In this document: positions 55,092 through 64,000 of the stretch, in pieces
Position numbering within the stretch: the first letter of the stretch is position 1
Layout of the letters: every line of letters begins with the position of its first letter
Assembly: GCF_014621775.1 (NCBI RefSeq)
Contig: NZ_CP061204.1
Coordinates: 2,500,501-2,564,500 of the forward strand
Length of the DNA: 64,000 nt
Direction of reading: 5' to 3'
Origin: Stenotrophomonas sp. 169
GTDB taxonomy: Bacteria; Pseudomonadota; Gammaproteobacteria; Xanthomonadales; Xanthomonadaceae
Translations under genes and position numbers: made by a program
Notes under the pieces: model-generated
The model's database searches: none
Told to the model about the DNA's origin: nothing
The model's input: only the letters and a program-made list of their open reading frames with translations

Positions 55092-56281
55092 GCGGCGTGG
55101 CGCCCCCCCGTTGCGATGTCCTGGTGATCGGTGCCGGCGCAGCCGGGCTGATGTGCGCGCTGACCGCCGGCAAGCGCGGCCGCGTGGTGCAGGTCATCGA
55201 CCATGCCAACAAGGTCGGCAAGAAGATCCTGATGTCCGGCGGTGGCCGCTGCAACTTCACCAACACCGGCACCACGCCGGCCAACTTCGTGTCAGCCAAC
55301 CCGCACTTCTGCAAGTCCGCGCTGGCCCGCTACACGCCCTGGCATTTCATCGACATGGTCGAGCGCCATGCCATCGCGTATCACGAAAAAGAACTGGGCC
55401 AGCTGTTCTGCGATGTGTCGTCCAAGCAGATCGTGAAGATGCTTGTCGACGAATGCCAGCAGGCCGGTGTGCAGATCCGCACGGACTGCGCGGTGCAGCG
55501 CATCGAGCGTGGCAGTGATGGGTTTCATGTGCACACCGCCGATGGCGTGATCTTCGCTGCTTCGCTGGTGGTGGCGACCGGCGGGCTGTCCATCCCCAGC
55601 CTGGGCGCCAGCGGCTTCGGCTACGAGATCGCACGCCAGTTCGGCCACGATGTCCTGCCCACCCGCGCCGGCCTGGTGCCGCTGACCCTCAGTGGTACCC
55701 ACCAGCAACGCCTGGCCGACCTGGCCGGCGTGGCGCTGCCGGTGGAAGCACGCAGCAACGGGGTGTCGTTCCGCAATGCGATGCTGGTCACCCACCGCGG
55801 CATCAGCGGCCCGGCGATCCTGCAGATCTCCTCGTTCTGGCAACCGGGCGACGCGCTGGAGCTAGACCTGCTGCCCGGCCAGGATGCAGCGGACTGGCTG
55901 CGCCAGATGAAGCGCGACCGCCCGGACGCGGCGCTGCGCACGGTACTGGGCGATGTGCTGCCCAAGCGGCTGGCACAGCGTCTGTGCGAGCACTGGTTGC
56001 CGGATCGCCCGGTCAAGCAGCTGGATGAACCGCAACTGCGGCAGGCGGCGGCCCTGCTGGGCGCCTTCCCGCTGGTAGCCAGCGGCACCGAAGGCTACCG
56101 CACCGCCGAGGTCACCTTGGGCGGGGTGGATACCGCACAGGTGTCTTCGTCGACCTTCGAATCGCGGCAGGTGGACGGGCTGTATTTCATCGGCGAAGTG
56201 CTCGATGTCAGCGGCTGGCTGGGCGGCTACAACTTCCAGTGGGCGTGGGCCAGCGGACATGCCGCCGGCAGCGTGGTGTAG
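55088..56281 (+). CDS. HI0933/YhiN-family flavoprotein
   Basis: 397 residues from a GTG that overlaps the yaeQ stop. FAD-binding Rossmann motif VLVIGAGAAGLMCALTAGKR (residues 11-30), then the family marker KKILMSGGGRCNFTN (about 44-58) and the C-terminal GEVLDVSGWLGGYNFQWAWA. The family is predicted to be NAD(P)/FAD-dependent oxidoreductases; the reaction is not established. A GTG nine bases later is an alternative start. Confidence 0.88.
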   Translation: MSGVAPPRCDVLVIGAGAAGLMCALTAGKRGRVVQVIDHANKVGKKILMSGGGRCNFTNTGTTPANFVSANPHFCKSALARYTPWHFIDMVERHAIAYHEKELGQLFCDVSSKQIVKMLVDECQQAGVQIRTDCAVQRIERGSDGFHVHTADGVIFAASLVVATGGLSIPSLGASGFGYEIARQFGHDVLPTRAGLVPLTLSGTHQQRLADLAGVALPVEARSNGVSFRNAMLVTHRGISGPAILQISSFWQPGDALELDLLPGQDAADWLRQMKRDRPDAALRTVLGDVLPKRLAQRLCEHWLPDRPVKQLDEPQLRQAAALLGAFPLVASGTEGYRTAEVTLGGVDTAQVSSSTFESRQVDGLYFIGEVLDVSGWLGGYNFQWAWASGHAAGSVV

Positions 56282-56371
56282 GCATGGCGCAGTTCCCGTC
56301 CGCCCCAGGGGCTGGCGCATGGACCTGCGGACGTGCATCGTGTATCTAATGCGCAGCTTGGGGAGCAATGA

Positions 56372-58441
56372 ATGCAGAACTCGAATGACATCACCCTGCG
56401 CCTGGTGATCGTGGATGACAGTGGCGAGAACGCCGAAGCCATCGTGAGCGCGCTGCGCAACAGTGGCATCGCCGTCCGCCCGTCGCGCCCGCAGGACGCC
56501 GCGGAGCTGGGCCAGGTCCTGACCGCACAGGCCATCGACCTGGTGCTGGCCACGCCGTCGCAGTCGATCAGCCTGCCGCAGGTATCCCAGCAGATTGCCG
56601 CCAGCGGCAAGGATGTGCCGCTCATCCTGCTGGTGGACCACATCGAGGAAGACGCGCTGGTGGAAGCCAGTGCGCACGGCTTCCGCGCCCTCGCCCTGCG
56701 ACCGCGTCCGGAGCACCTGCTGGCCGTCGTGCGCGACCAGTGGGTGGATCTGCAGGCGCGTCGCAGCCTGCGCCGCATCGAGGCGCAGATGCGCGAGACC
56801 GAGCGCCGCTGCGATGCACTGATCGCCTCGTCGCGCGACCCTATCGCGTACATCCACGAAGGCATGCACATCCGTGCCAACGAGGCCTACCTGGAGATGT
56901 TCGGCTTCGAGCATTTCGACGATGTGGAAGGCATCTCGTTGCTGGACATGGTGTCGGCGCAGCACGTTGAAGGCTTCAAACAGCTGTTGAAGGGCCTGAG
57001 CAAGGGCGAGGCGCCACCGCCGCAGTACCAAGTGGATGCGCGCCACCAGGATGGCTCCGCGTTTGCCGCCACGATGGAGTTCACCGCGGCCACTTACGAG
57101 GGTGAGACCTGCCTGCAGGTGGTGTTCCGCCGCCGCCTTGAACTGGACCCCGAACTGGCCCGCGAGGTGGAAGAGCTGCGCCAGCGCGACCAGGTGACCG
57201 GTCTGTTGAACCGGCCGACGTTCATGGTGCGCGTGGAGAACGCCGTCGCCCAGGCCGGCCGCAGCGAAGGCCGCGCCGGACTGCTGCTGGTCGAGCCGGA
57301 CCACTACGCCCGGCTGCTGCCGGACTTCGGCCTGGATTCGGCCGATGCCTTGATCGCCGCCATGGCCGCCCTGCTGCAGGACACGGTGGGCGAACAGGCC
57401 GAGCTGGCGCGCTTCGGTGAACACAGCTTCGGCGTGCTGCTCGAGGGCGCCTTCGCCGACACGTCTGCACTTGCCGAGCGCATCCGCGCTGCCTACGCCG
57501 CCCATGTCTTCAGCATCGGCAACCGCTCCGCGACCGTCACCGTCAGCATTGGTGGCGTGCAGGTGGGTGAGAAGATCGCCAGCATCGGCCAGGTGTTGGC
57601 CCGCGCCACAACCTGCGTGCGGGATGCCTCCGAGCTGGGCAACACGGTGCGCATCTTCGATCCCGGCGCGACGGACCGCGTCGAGGAAGAGCGCATTGCG
57701 CGCTGGGTATCGCGCATCCGCGAGGCACTGGATGGCGATGGCTTCCAGCTGCACTACCAACCCGTGTTGAACCTGCAGGGCGAGCCGCGCGAGCTGTACG
57801 AAGCCTACCTGCGGCTGGACAACAACGGCGAACTGCAGAGCCCGGTGGCCTTCCTGGGCATCGCTGAAGAGCATGGCCTGCTGGCGGACATCAACCGCTG
57901 GGTCGTGCGTCGCGCGATCGCCGTTCTCGGCGAGCATCAGCGTGCCGGCCGAACGACCAGCATGCTGGTCAAGATCACCCCGGAATCCTTCGCTGATCCG
58001 CAGCTGATCGCAGTGCTTCACGACGAACTACGCGCCCATGGTGTGCCCGGTGAGCGGCTGTGGTTGCACACGCCGGAATCGAAGGTATTCACCCACCTGC
58101 GCAACGCCCAGCAGTTCCTGCAGGACGTGGCACCGTTAGGCTGCCGCATCGGCCTGGAGCAGTTCGGTTCCGGCCTGGATTCGTTCCAGCTGCTGGCGCA
58201 CTTCCAGCCACAGTTCCTGAAGCTCGATCGCGGATTCACCCGCGACGTGGCCAGCACCCGCGAGAACTTCGAGAAGATCAAGGAAATCACCGCGCGCGCG
58301 CAGGCGGCGGACATCGCCACCATCGCCGAGTTCGTGACCGACGCCAACTCGATGACCTTGTTGTTCAGCGCCGGCGTGGATTACGTGCAGGGCGAGTTCG
58401 TCGGCGTAGCGACGCCGCGAATGGAGTTTGAGTTCGGCTGA
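56372..58441 (+). CDS. fimX: FimX-like degenerate GGDEF-EAL protein (type IV pilus regulation)
   Basis: 689 residues with four domains: a receiver-like domain (about 8-125), PAS (150-260), GGDEF-like (265-425) and EAL-like (430-689). Both catalytic sites are degenerate: RFGEHSFGVLL stands where GGDEF is expected, YEAYLRL replaces the EAL core, and LEQFGSGLDSFQLL replaces the DDFGTG loop. FimX of Xanthomonas and Pseudomonas has this layout and similar length; it binds c-di-GMP through the EAL domain and contacts PilZ to drive twitching. It should be a c-di-GMP receptor rather than an enzyme. Confidence 0.82.
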   Translation: MQNSNDITLRLVIVDDSGENAEAIVSALRNSGIAVRPSRPQDAAELGQVLTAQAIDLVLATPSQSISLPQVSQQIAASGKDVPLILLVDHIEEDALVEASAHGFRALALRPRPEHLLAVVRDQWVDLQARRSLRRIEAQMRETERRCDALIASSRDPIAYIHEGMHIRANEAYLEMFGFEHFDDVEGISLLDMVSAQHVEGFKQLLKGLSKGEAPPPQYQVDARHQDGSAFAATMEFTAATYEGETCLQVVFRRRLELDPELAREVEELRQRDQVTGLLNRPTFMVRVENAVAQAGRSEGRAGLLLVEPDHYARLLPDFGLDSADALIAAMAALLQDTVGEQAELARFGEHSFGVLLEGAFADTSALAERIRAAYAAHVFSIGNRSATVTVSIGGVQVGEKIASIGQVLARATTCVRDASELGNTVRIFDPGATDRVEEERIARWVSRIREALDGDGFQLHYQPVLNLQGEPRELYEAYLRLDNNGELQSPVAFLGIAEEHGLLADINRWVVRRAIAVLGEHQRAGRTTSMLVKITPESFADPQLIAVLHDELRAHGVPGERLWLHTPESKVFTHLRNAQQFLQDVAPLGCRIGLEQFGSGLDSFQLLAHFQPQFLKLDRGFTRDVASTRENFEKIKEITARAQAADIATIAEFVTDANSMTLLFSAGVDYVQGEFVGVATPRMEFEFG

Positions 58442-58463
58442 GGCACGGCGCTCCGGAGTACCG

Positions 58464-58486
58464 GTAGCGCCGAGCCATGCTCGGCG
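58464..58486 (+). repeat. SMAG-type GTAG palindrome
   Basis: GTAG then CGCCGAGC-CAT-GCTCGGCG, between the convergent fimX and fabV genes. Compared with other copies the stem has changed GACC/GGTC to GAGC/GCTC on both sides, keeping the pairing. Confidence 0.75.
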
Positions 58487-58508
58487 GGGCGCATCGGCGC
58501 CCGTAGAC

Positions 58509-58534
58509 AAAAACCGCCGCGCCATGCGCGGCGG
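58509..58534 (-). terminator. Rho-independent terminator of fabV
   Basis: On the minus strand CCGCCGCGC/GCGCGGCGG (9 bp, loop ATG) is followed by TTTTTG. It begins 6 bases after the fabV stop codon. Confidence 0.85.
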
Positions 58535-58540
58535 GCGGCA

Positions 58541-59800
58541 TCAGGTCATGTCGACCAGGTTGTCGATCTTGACGTCCGGATCGACGTCGGCGTCGTAGTC
58601 CACGCCTTCCACGCCGAAGCCGAACAGACGCAGGAAATCCGCCTTGTAGCCGGCCAGATCGCTGATCTGGTACAGGTTCTCGTTGGTCACCTGCGGCCAC
58701 AGCGCCAGCACGTCGGCCTGGACCTCCGGGACCATTTCCTTGTAGTCCGCACGCAGGCGGCCTTCTGCATCGATCAGGGGTACCGTGCGGCCATCGCCGT
58801 CGATCAGTTCGCGGCGCAGACGATCCACTGCCGTGCCCTCGTCCTTGCCGCCGTAAAGGATGTCGTACAGCACATCCAGCTGCTCGATGCAGCCTTCGTG
58901 CGTGCCTTTTTCCTTCATCACCTTGAACAGCAGCGAGAGGTACAGCGGCATGGTCGGGATGGCCGAGCTGGCTTGGGTGACCACTGCCTTCAGCACCGAT
59001 ACGCGCGCGTCGCCGCCGATCTTCGCCAGCTTCTCGCGCAGGCCCAGCACCTTCAGGTCCAGGTCTTTCTTGGCCGCGCCGATACTGCCGTTCCAGTAAA
59101 TGGCCTGGGTGATCTCTTCGCCGACGTAGGTGAACGCGGTGGTGGTGCAGCCGTTGGCGAGCACGCCCGCATCGGCCAGCGCATCGATCCACATCTGCCA
59201 GTCTTCGCCGCCCATCACGGCCACGGTGCCGGCGATCTCTTCGTCGGTAGCCGGTTCCAGGTGCGTCCCGGTCAGCTTTTCCTTGTCGGTATCCAGCCCA
59301 CGCAGGGTGATCGGCGCGCCGATCGGCTTCAGCGTGGAATTGATCACTTCGCCGGTCTTGGGGTGTCGGCGGCGCGGCGAGGCCAGGCTGTAGACCACCT
59401 GGTCGACTTCACCCAGGTCGGCCTTGATCGTCGCGATGACCTGCGCCTTGACCTCATCGGAAAACGCATCGCCGTTGATGCTCTTGGCATACAGCCCGGC
59501 CTGGTCTGCGTATTTGTGGAACGCGGCCGAGTTGTACCAGCCGGCACTGCCCGGCTTGGTTTCGCTGCCGGGCTTTTCAAAGAAGACGCCCAGGGTGGCG
59601 GCGTCGCTGCCGAAGGCGGCGGTGATGCGCGCAGCCAGGCCATAGCCGGTGGAGGCGCCGATCACCAGCACGCGCTTGGGACCGTTGACGATCCTGGGCT
59701 TGCTGCTGATGTAGTCGATCTGCTGCTTGACCGCCGCATCGCAGCCGGTGGGATGGGTGGTGACGCAGATGAAGCCGCGGATGCGCGGTTTGATGACCAT
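58541..59800 (-). CDS. fabV: Enoyl-[acyl-carrier-protein] reductase FabV
   Basis: NADH-dependent last step of the fatty acid elongation cycle. 419 residues from [16 protein letters not shown]. The FabV-specific sequence [16 protein letters not shown] (about 45-60) is the cofactor fold, and the active site shows the Tyr-X8-Lys spacing in [11 protein letters not shown] (about 235-245). FabV enzymes resist triclosan and occur in Xanthomonadaceae, Vibrio and Pseudomonas. The upstream open frame (54 codons) is rejected. A clear terminator follows. Confidence 0.95.
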   Translation of the reverse strand: MVIKPRIRGFICVTTHPTGCDAAVKQQIDYISSKPRIVNGPKRVLVIGASTGYGLAARITAAFGSDAATLGVFFEKPGSETKPGSAGWYNSAAFHKYADQAGLYAKSINGDAFSDEVKAQVIATIKADLGEVDQVVYSLASPRRRHPKTGEVINSTLKPIGAPITLRGLDTDKEKLTGTHLEPATDEEIAGTVAVMGGEDWQMWIDALADAGVLANGCTTTAFTYVGEEITQAIYWNGSIGAAKKDLDLKVLGLREKLAKIGGDARVSVLKAVVTQASSAIPTMPLYLSLLFKVMKEKGTHEGCIEQLDVLYDILYGGKDEGTAVDRLRRELIDGDGRTVPLIDAEGRLRADYKEMVPEVQADVLALWPQVTNENLYQISDLAGYKADFLRLFGFGVEGVDYDADVDPDVKIDNLVDMT

Positions 59801-59916
59801 GGATACCTCGGTGTGGGACAGGCGCAACGCGGAGGCGCGCATACGCTTAACGCTGGAATCGTAGTGTGCGGGGGGATTATGCACAACCGACGGCGGCGTA
59901 TGCAGGTGCCTGCGCT

Positions 59917-60020
59917 GAGGAGGTCGGAGGGTCCGCGCGGGACCTGCCGCAAGTACGTCCATGTAGGCTGCCGTTCGGCTCCTGCCTCACAGTGTCCCGC
60001 ACGGACCCTCCGACCTCCTC
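59917..60020. repeat. Hairpin element copy E (19-bp perfect arms)
   Basis: GAGGAGGTCGGAGGGTCCG (59917-59935) and its exact complement (60002-60020) enclose 66 bases containing AAGTACGTCCATGTAGGCT, the core shared with copy C at 8014. It lies between fabV and secF; nothing else is recognised in 59801-60068. Confidence 0.75.
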
Positions 60021-60068
60021 CGGATGGTTTCCTGCTCGCCGCGGTGTGTGCGGGGGGGGGCGACAAGC

Positions 60069-60099
60069 AAAAAAAAGAGCCGCACTTTCGTGCGGCTCT
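60069..60099 (-). terminator. Rho-independent terminator of the yajC-secDF operon
   Basis: On the minus strand GAGCCGCAC/GTGCGGCTC (9 bp, loop GAAA) is followed by CTTTTTTTT. It lies 25 bases after the secF stop. Confidence 0.9.
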
Positions 60100-60123
60100 C
60101 TTGTTCAACTGCTGCGGGGACGG

Positions 60124-61098
60124 TTACGGGCGGCGGGCGAGCGCTTCCACGTCCTTGGTCTTGGGCAGCAGGTCCTGCTTGGTCACCGCGAGGACGCCCA
60201 TGGTCAGCAGCGGGCAGGCGATGAAGATCGAGGACAGCGTGCCGATCACCGCGCCGATCATCTGGCTCAGGGCCAGTCCTTCCAGCGAACCGCCGCCGTA
60301 GATGTACAGCGCCAGCACGGACAGGAAGAACACCAGCGAGGTGATGATGGTGCGCGACAGGGTCTGGTTGATCGAACGGTTCATCACTTCCAGCGGCTCG
60401 ACGCGCAGGCTGCGGAAGTTTTCACGTACGCGGTCGAAGACCACGATGGTGTCGTTGATCGAGAAGCCCATCACCGACAACAGGCCGGCCAGTACGGTCA
60501 GGTCGAACTCGCGGCCGCTCAGGGAGAAGTACCCCGCCACCACCAGCACGTCGAACAGCGTCGTGATGATGGCGACCACGGCGAACTTCCACTCGAAGCG
60601 GAAACCGATGTAGATCAGGAAGCCGACCAGCACGAACAAGGCCGCGTACAGGCCGTTCAGGGCCAGCTCCTTGCCGACCTGCGGACCGACGAACTCCGAG
60701 GACAGCACGGTCGCCGCGTTGCCTTCCAGCGACACGGCGGTACGTACGGCTTCCGCGGTGCGGTTGTTGGCATCGCCGGCGCTTTCGCCTTCTGCCTGTG
60801 CCTGCGGCTGCAGGCGGATCAGCAGGTTGCTGCCGCTGCCGAAGCTCTGCACCTGGGCACCGCCGTACCCGGCGGTCTCCAGGTGTTCGCGAACGGCATC
60901 GACGTCGGCCGGGCGGTCAAACCGTACTTCCACCACGGTGCCACCGGTGAAATCCAGTGCGTAGTTGAAGCCTTTGCCGATGATGCTGCCCAAGGCCACG
61001 ATGAACACCAGGACGGCAACGCCGATGGCGATCCAGCGGGTGCGCATGAAATCGAACTTTGTATCGTTCGGGATCAGGTGGAGCGGAAACAATTTCAT
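60124..61098 (-). CDS. secF: Protein translocase subunit SecF
   Basis: 324 residues, six membrane segments, partner of SecD in using proton motive force to pull exported proteins to the periplasm. Motifs: FNYALDFTGGTVVEV (about 56-70) and VLAGLLSVMGFSINDTIVVFDRVREN (read as LLSVMGFSINDT and IVVFDRVREN, about 215-240). Start MKLFPLHLIPNDTKFDFM. It is 19 bases after secD and ends the operon at a strong terminator. Confidence 0.96.
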   Translation of the reverse strand: MKLFPLHLIPNDTKFDFMRTRWIAIGVAVLVFIVALGSIIGKGFNYALDFTGGTVVEVRFDRPADVDAVREHLETAGYGGAQVQSFGSGSNLLIRLQPQAQAEGESAGDANNRTAEAVRTAVSLEGNAATVLSSEFVGPQVGKELALNGLYAALFVLVGFLIYIGFRFEWKFAVVAIITTLFDVLVVAGYFSLSGREFDLTVLAGLLSVMGFSINDTIVVFDRVRENFRSLRVEPLEVMNRSINQTLSRTIITSLVFFLSVLALYIYGGGSLEGLALSQMIGAVIGTLSSIFIACPLLTMGVLAVTKQDLLPKTKDVEALARRP

Positions 61099-61117
61099 GG
61101 TATCGATCCTTTTCCCG

Positions 61118-62968
61118 TCAGATGGCCAGGGACTTGAGCTTCTTGCGACGGCCATACAGCAGCACGGCAAGGGCACGGGAAACGGTGATCGCGGTGAACA
61201 TCGAGGCGATGATGCCCACGACCATCGTCACCGCGAAGCCCTTCAACGGGCCGGTACCGAACGCATACAGCGCCACGCCGGCCAGCATGCCGGTCAGGTT
61301 GGCGTCGAGAATGGTGCCCGATGCCTTTTCGTAACCGGCCACGATGGCGGCCTTGGCCGGCATCCCGGCGCGCAGCTCTTCACGTATGCGCTCGTTGATC
61401 AGCACGTTGGCATCCACCGACAGGCCGATCGACAGGGCCAGACCGGCAAAGCCGGGCAGGGTCATGGTGGCGCCGAACAGCGACATCACCGCAACCACGA
61501 TCAGCAGGTTGAACAGCATCGCCACCGAGGTAATGACGCCGAACATGCGGTAATACACGGTGAAGAACACCAGCGTAAACAGGAAGGCGAAGCCCACTGC
61601 GGTCACACCGCGCTGCACGTTCTCGGCACCCAGGCTCGGGCCGACGATCTTTTCTTCGACGAAGTCCATCGGCGCGGCCAGCGAGCCGGATTTCAGCATC
61701 TTCGCCAGGTCTTCGGACTCACGCTTCTCCAGGCCGGTGGTCTGGAAGTTCTTGCCGAACACGCCGTTGATATTGGCCACCGAGATGACCTCTTCCTTGA
61801 CCCGGAAGCTGCGCACTTCCTTGCCGTCCACGGTCTCGACGCTGGGGATGCGCTCGGTGTAGACCACGGCCATCGGCTTGTTCACGTTGGCGCTGGTGAA
61901 GTCGAACATGCGCTGCCCGCCGACATTGTTCAGCGTCACGCTGACCGCCGCCGCACCGTTCTGGTCGGTGGTGGCCTGCGCGGCGACCATCTGGTCACCG
62001 GTGACGATCACGCGCTTGGACAGCAGCTCCGGGCGGCCATCGCGGCGGTGGTACACCTTCGCCTCCGGCGGAATGCGGCCGGTATCGATGGCGTCCTGTG
62101 CATTGCCTTCCACCACGGCGCGGTATTCCAGCGTCGCGGTGGCACCGATCATGCGCTTGGCTTCGGCCGTATCCTGCACGCCCGGCAGCTGCACGACCAC
62201 GCGGTCGGCACCCTGGCGCTGGATGATCGGCTCGGCCACGCCCAGCTGGTTGACGCGGTTGCGCAGGGTGTTGACGTTCTGCTCGATGGCGCCGTTGGCG
62301 ATCGCGGTCAACTCGGCGTCGGGCATGCTCACCGTGACGCGGTTGCCGGTTACTTCATAGCCCAGCGTCGGCTGCGACTTGAACAGCGCATCACGCGCAC
62401 GCAGGCCGGCGCCCTCGCCCGCTGACGGGCTGAGGTTGGCCACGATGGTGTTGTCACCACGGCGCTCGACGGACTGGTACGGGATACGCGCATCCCGCAG
62501 GCTGGTGCGCACGTCTTCAGTGTAGGAATCCAGGCGCTTGTCCAGCGCGGCCCTCTGATCGACCTGCAGCACGAAGTGCACGCCGCCCTGCAGATCCAGG
62601 CCCAGCGTCATCGGGCGTGCGCCCAGGTTGGACAACCAGTCCGGCACGGTGGACGCCAGGTTCAGCGCGACCACGTAGTCCTCGCCGACGCTCTGCTTGA
62701 GCACGTCGTTGGCGGCGGTCTGGGCCTGGATGTCCGGCAGGCGGACGATCAGGTTTTCACCTTCCACTTCCGCCGCCATCGGCGTGACACCGGCTGCCTT
62801 CAGGTCAGCCAGCACGCGATCGCGCAACGCGCTGTCGACCAGTCCGCCACGGTTGGCCGTGATCTGGACGGCCGGGTCTTTCTGGTAGATGTTGGGCATC
62901 GCGTACAGCGCACTGATCGCCAGGACGATCAGGATGACGACGTACTTCCAGCGTGGAAATTCGAGCAT
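61118..62968 (-). CDS. secD: Protein translocase subunit SecD
   Basis: 616 residues. One N-terminal membrane segment (KYVVILIVLAISALYAMPN), a large periplasmic P1 domain, then five membrane segments. D1 motif LGLDLQGGVHFVLQV (about 123) and the D5-like FAGLALSIGLSVDANVLINERIREE (shown as GLALSIGLSVDANVL then INERIREE, about 510) are present. The start MLEFPRWKY is preferred to an in-frame ATG 24 bases upstream. Co-transcribed with yajC and secF. Confidence 0.96.
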   Translation of the reverse strand: MLEFPRWKYVVILIVLAISALYAMPNIYQKDPAVQITANRGGLVDSALRDRVLADLKAAGVTPMAAEVEGENLIVRLPDIQAQTAANDVLKQSVGEDYVVALNLASTVPDWLSNLGARPMTLGLDLQGGVHFVLQVDQRAALDKRLDSYTEDVRTSLRDARIPYQSVERRGDNTIVANLSPSAGEGAGLRARDALFKSQPTLGYEVTGNRVTVSMPDAELTAIANGAIEQNVNTLRNRVNQLGVAEPIIQRQGADRVVVQLPGVQDTAEAKRMIGATATLEYRAVVEGNAQDAIDTGRIPPEAKVYHRRDGRPELLSKRVIVTGDQMVAAQATTDQNGAAAVSVTLNNVGGQRMFDFTSANVNKPMAVVYTERIPSVETVDGKEVRSFRVKEEVISVANINGVFGKNFQTTGLEKRESEDLAKMLKSGSLAAPMDFVEEKIVGPSLGAENVQRGVTAVGFAFLFTLVFFTVYYRMFGVITSVAMLFNLLIVVAVMSLFGATMTLPGFAGLALSIGLSVDANVLINERIREELRAGMPAKAAIVAGYEKASGTILDANLTGMLAGVALYAFGTGPLKGFAVTMVVGIIASMFTAITVSRALAVLLYGRRKKLKSLAI

Positions 62969-63029
62969 TGCTAGGGTCCCGCGCGGCGCCATCCCCGGCG
63001 CCGCGGTTGTACTTCGAAAAGGGAGTGGC

Positions 63030-63374
63030 TCAGACGGCCGACTTCAGGGTGCCGGCCGGCAGCACGTTGCCGACAGCGCCCTTCTGCACGCGGATGCGCA
63101 CGTTGTCGGCCACTTCCAGGGTGACGAAGTTGTCGCCGATGTCGGTGACCACACCGGCAATGCCGCCATTGGTCAGCACTTCGTCGCCGCGCTTGATCTT
63201 CTCCAGCATGGCCTTGTGCTCCTTCTGCCGCTTCATCTGCGGGCGGATCATCAGGAAGTACATGATGGCGATCAGGATGACCGGGAACAGCAGGGTGGTC
63301 ATGGTGAAACCCTGCGGTTGGCCGCCGGCGGCCTGTGCGTGGGCGGCGGGAATCAGGAAAGCAAGCAGGTTCAT
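63030..63374 (-). CDS. yajC: Sec translocon accessory subunit YajC
   Basis: 114 residues with one membrane segment (TTLLFPVILIAIMYFLMIRP, about 25-44) followed by the family motif RPQMKRQKEHKAMLEKIKRG and a small cytoplasmic domain. ATG at 63374 is preceded in frame by TTG, which is not used. It is the first gene of yajC-secD-secF and follows tgt, the standard order. Confidence 0.95.
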   Translation of the reverse strand: MNLLAFLIPAAHAQAAGGQPQGFTMTTLLFPVILIAIMYFLMIRPQMKRQKEHKAMLEKIKRGDEVLTNGGIAGVVTDIGDNFVTLEVADNVRIRVQKGAVGNVLPAGTLKSAV

Positions 63375-63506
63375 CAAGAAGTCCTTTGGTTGGGCGGCAC
63401 TCCGCTCCCTCAGGGAACCGGGCGCGACCGCAGATCGGTGTCAGCCGTGAAGTATGCCACGGGCCCAGGGATTCGTCCTTGGGCCCTTCGGCAGGGGTGT
63501 CGCCGC

Positions 63507-64000
<494 letters not shown>

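Noticed and set aside
56372..58441. Active diguanylate cyclase/phosphodiesterase
   Set aside because: Key motif residues are missing in both the GGDEF and EAL domains.

Overview
This window is a GC-rich bacterial chromosome segment. It most resembles Stenotrophomonas (family Xanthomonadaceae, probably the S. maltophilia group). The grounds are the gene content (FabV enoyl reductase, agmatine deiminase route to putrescine, FimX, zinc-independent L36) and the many GTAG-ended palindromes, which match the SMAG repeats described in S. maltophilia. Genes are densely packed on both strands. I saw no tRNA, rRNA, CRISPR array, transposase or prophage gene.

Layout. 1-2.75 kb: rodZ (cut by the window edge), pilW, rlmN and ndk, all leftward. 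3.0-7.35 kb: psrA-fadB-fadA fatty-acid beta-oxidation operon with a PsrA-type operator. 7.35-8.17 kb: a repeat-only stretch. 8.17-16.45 kb: leftward run of cmk, rpsA, ihfB, lapA, lapB, a WecA/WbpL-like glycosyl transferase, a CapD/FlaA1-like NDP-sugar dehydratase and galU, covering translation and envelope polysaccharide. 16.66-21.5 kb: rightward rpmJ, a small exported protein, aguA, aguB (putrescine synthesis), a GNAT acetyltransferase and a TraB-family membrane protein. 21.7-29.4 kb: leftward tripartite-type RND efflux operon with one adaptor and two pumps. 29.6-30.5 kb: two small cytochromes c. 30.85-34.9 kb: uup and dbpA divergent from a symmetric short promoter region, then apt.

35.0-50.6 kb is the most coherent block: a full quinate/shikimate-to-TCA-cycle catabolic locus. 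quiA (PQQ dehydrogenase) and pcaR (IclR regulator) run rightward. pcaIJFHGBDC runs leftward as one operon. quiC, an OprB-type porin, quiB and pcaK run leftward as another. QuiB and QuiC carry signal peptides, so quinate is predicted to become protocatechuate in the periplasm, be imported by PcaK, and be cleaved to succinyl-CoA and acetyl-CoA in the cytoplasm. Copies of one operator, close to GTTCGATAATCGCAC, lie in front of all three structural-gene units (pcaI, quiC, quiA), so PcaR probably controls the whole pathway.

50.7-64 kb: selO, a glutathione S-transferase, a cold-shock protein, an RluA-family pseudouridine synthase, yaeQ, a YhiN-like flavoprotein, fimX, fabV, then the yajC-secD-secF operon with tgt (cut by the window edge) as its upstream neighbour.

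Intergenic DNA holds two repeat classes: SMAG-type GTAG palindromes, one of which forms the stop codon of an efflux pump, and about 100-bp hairpin elements with a shared core but copy-specific self-complementary arms.
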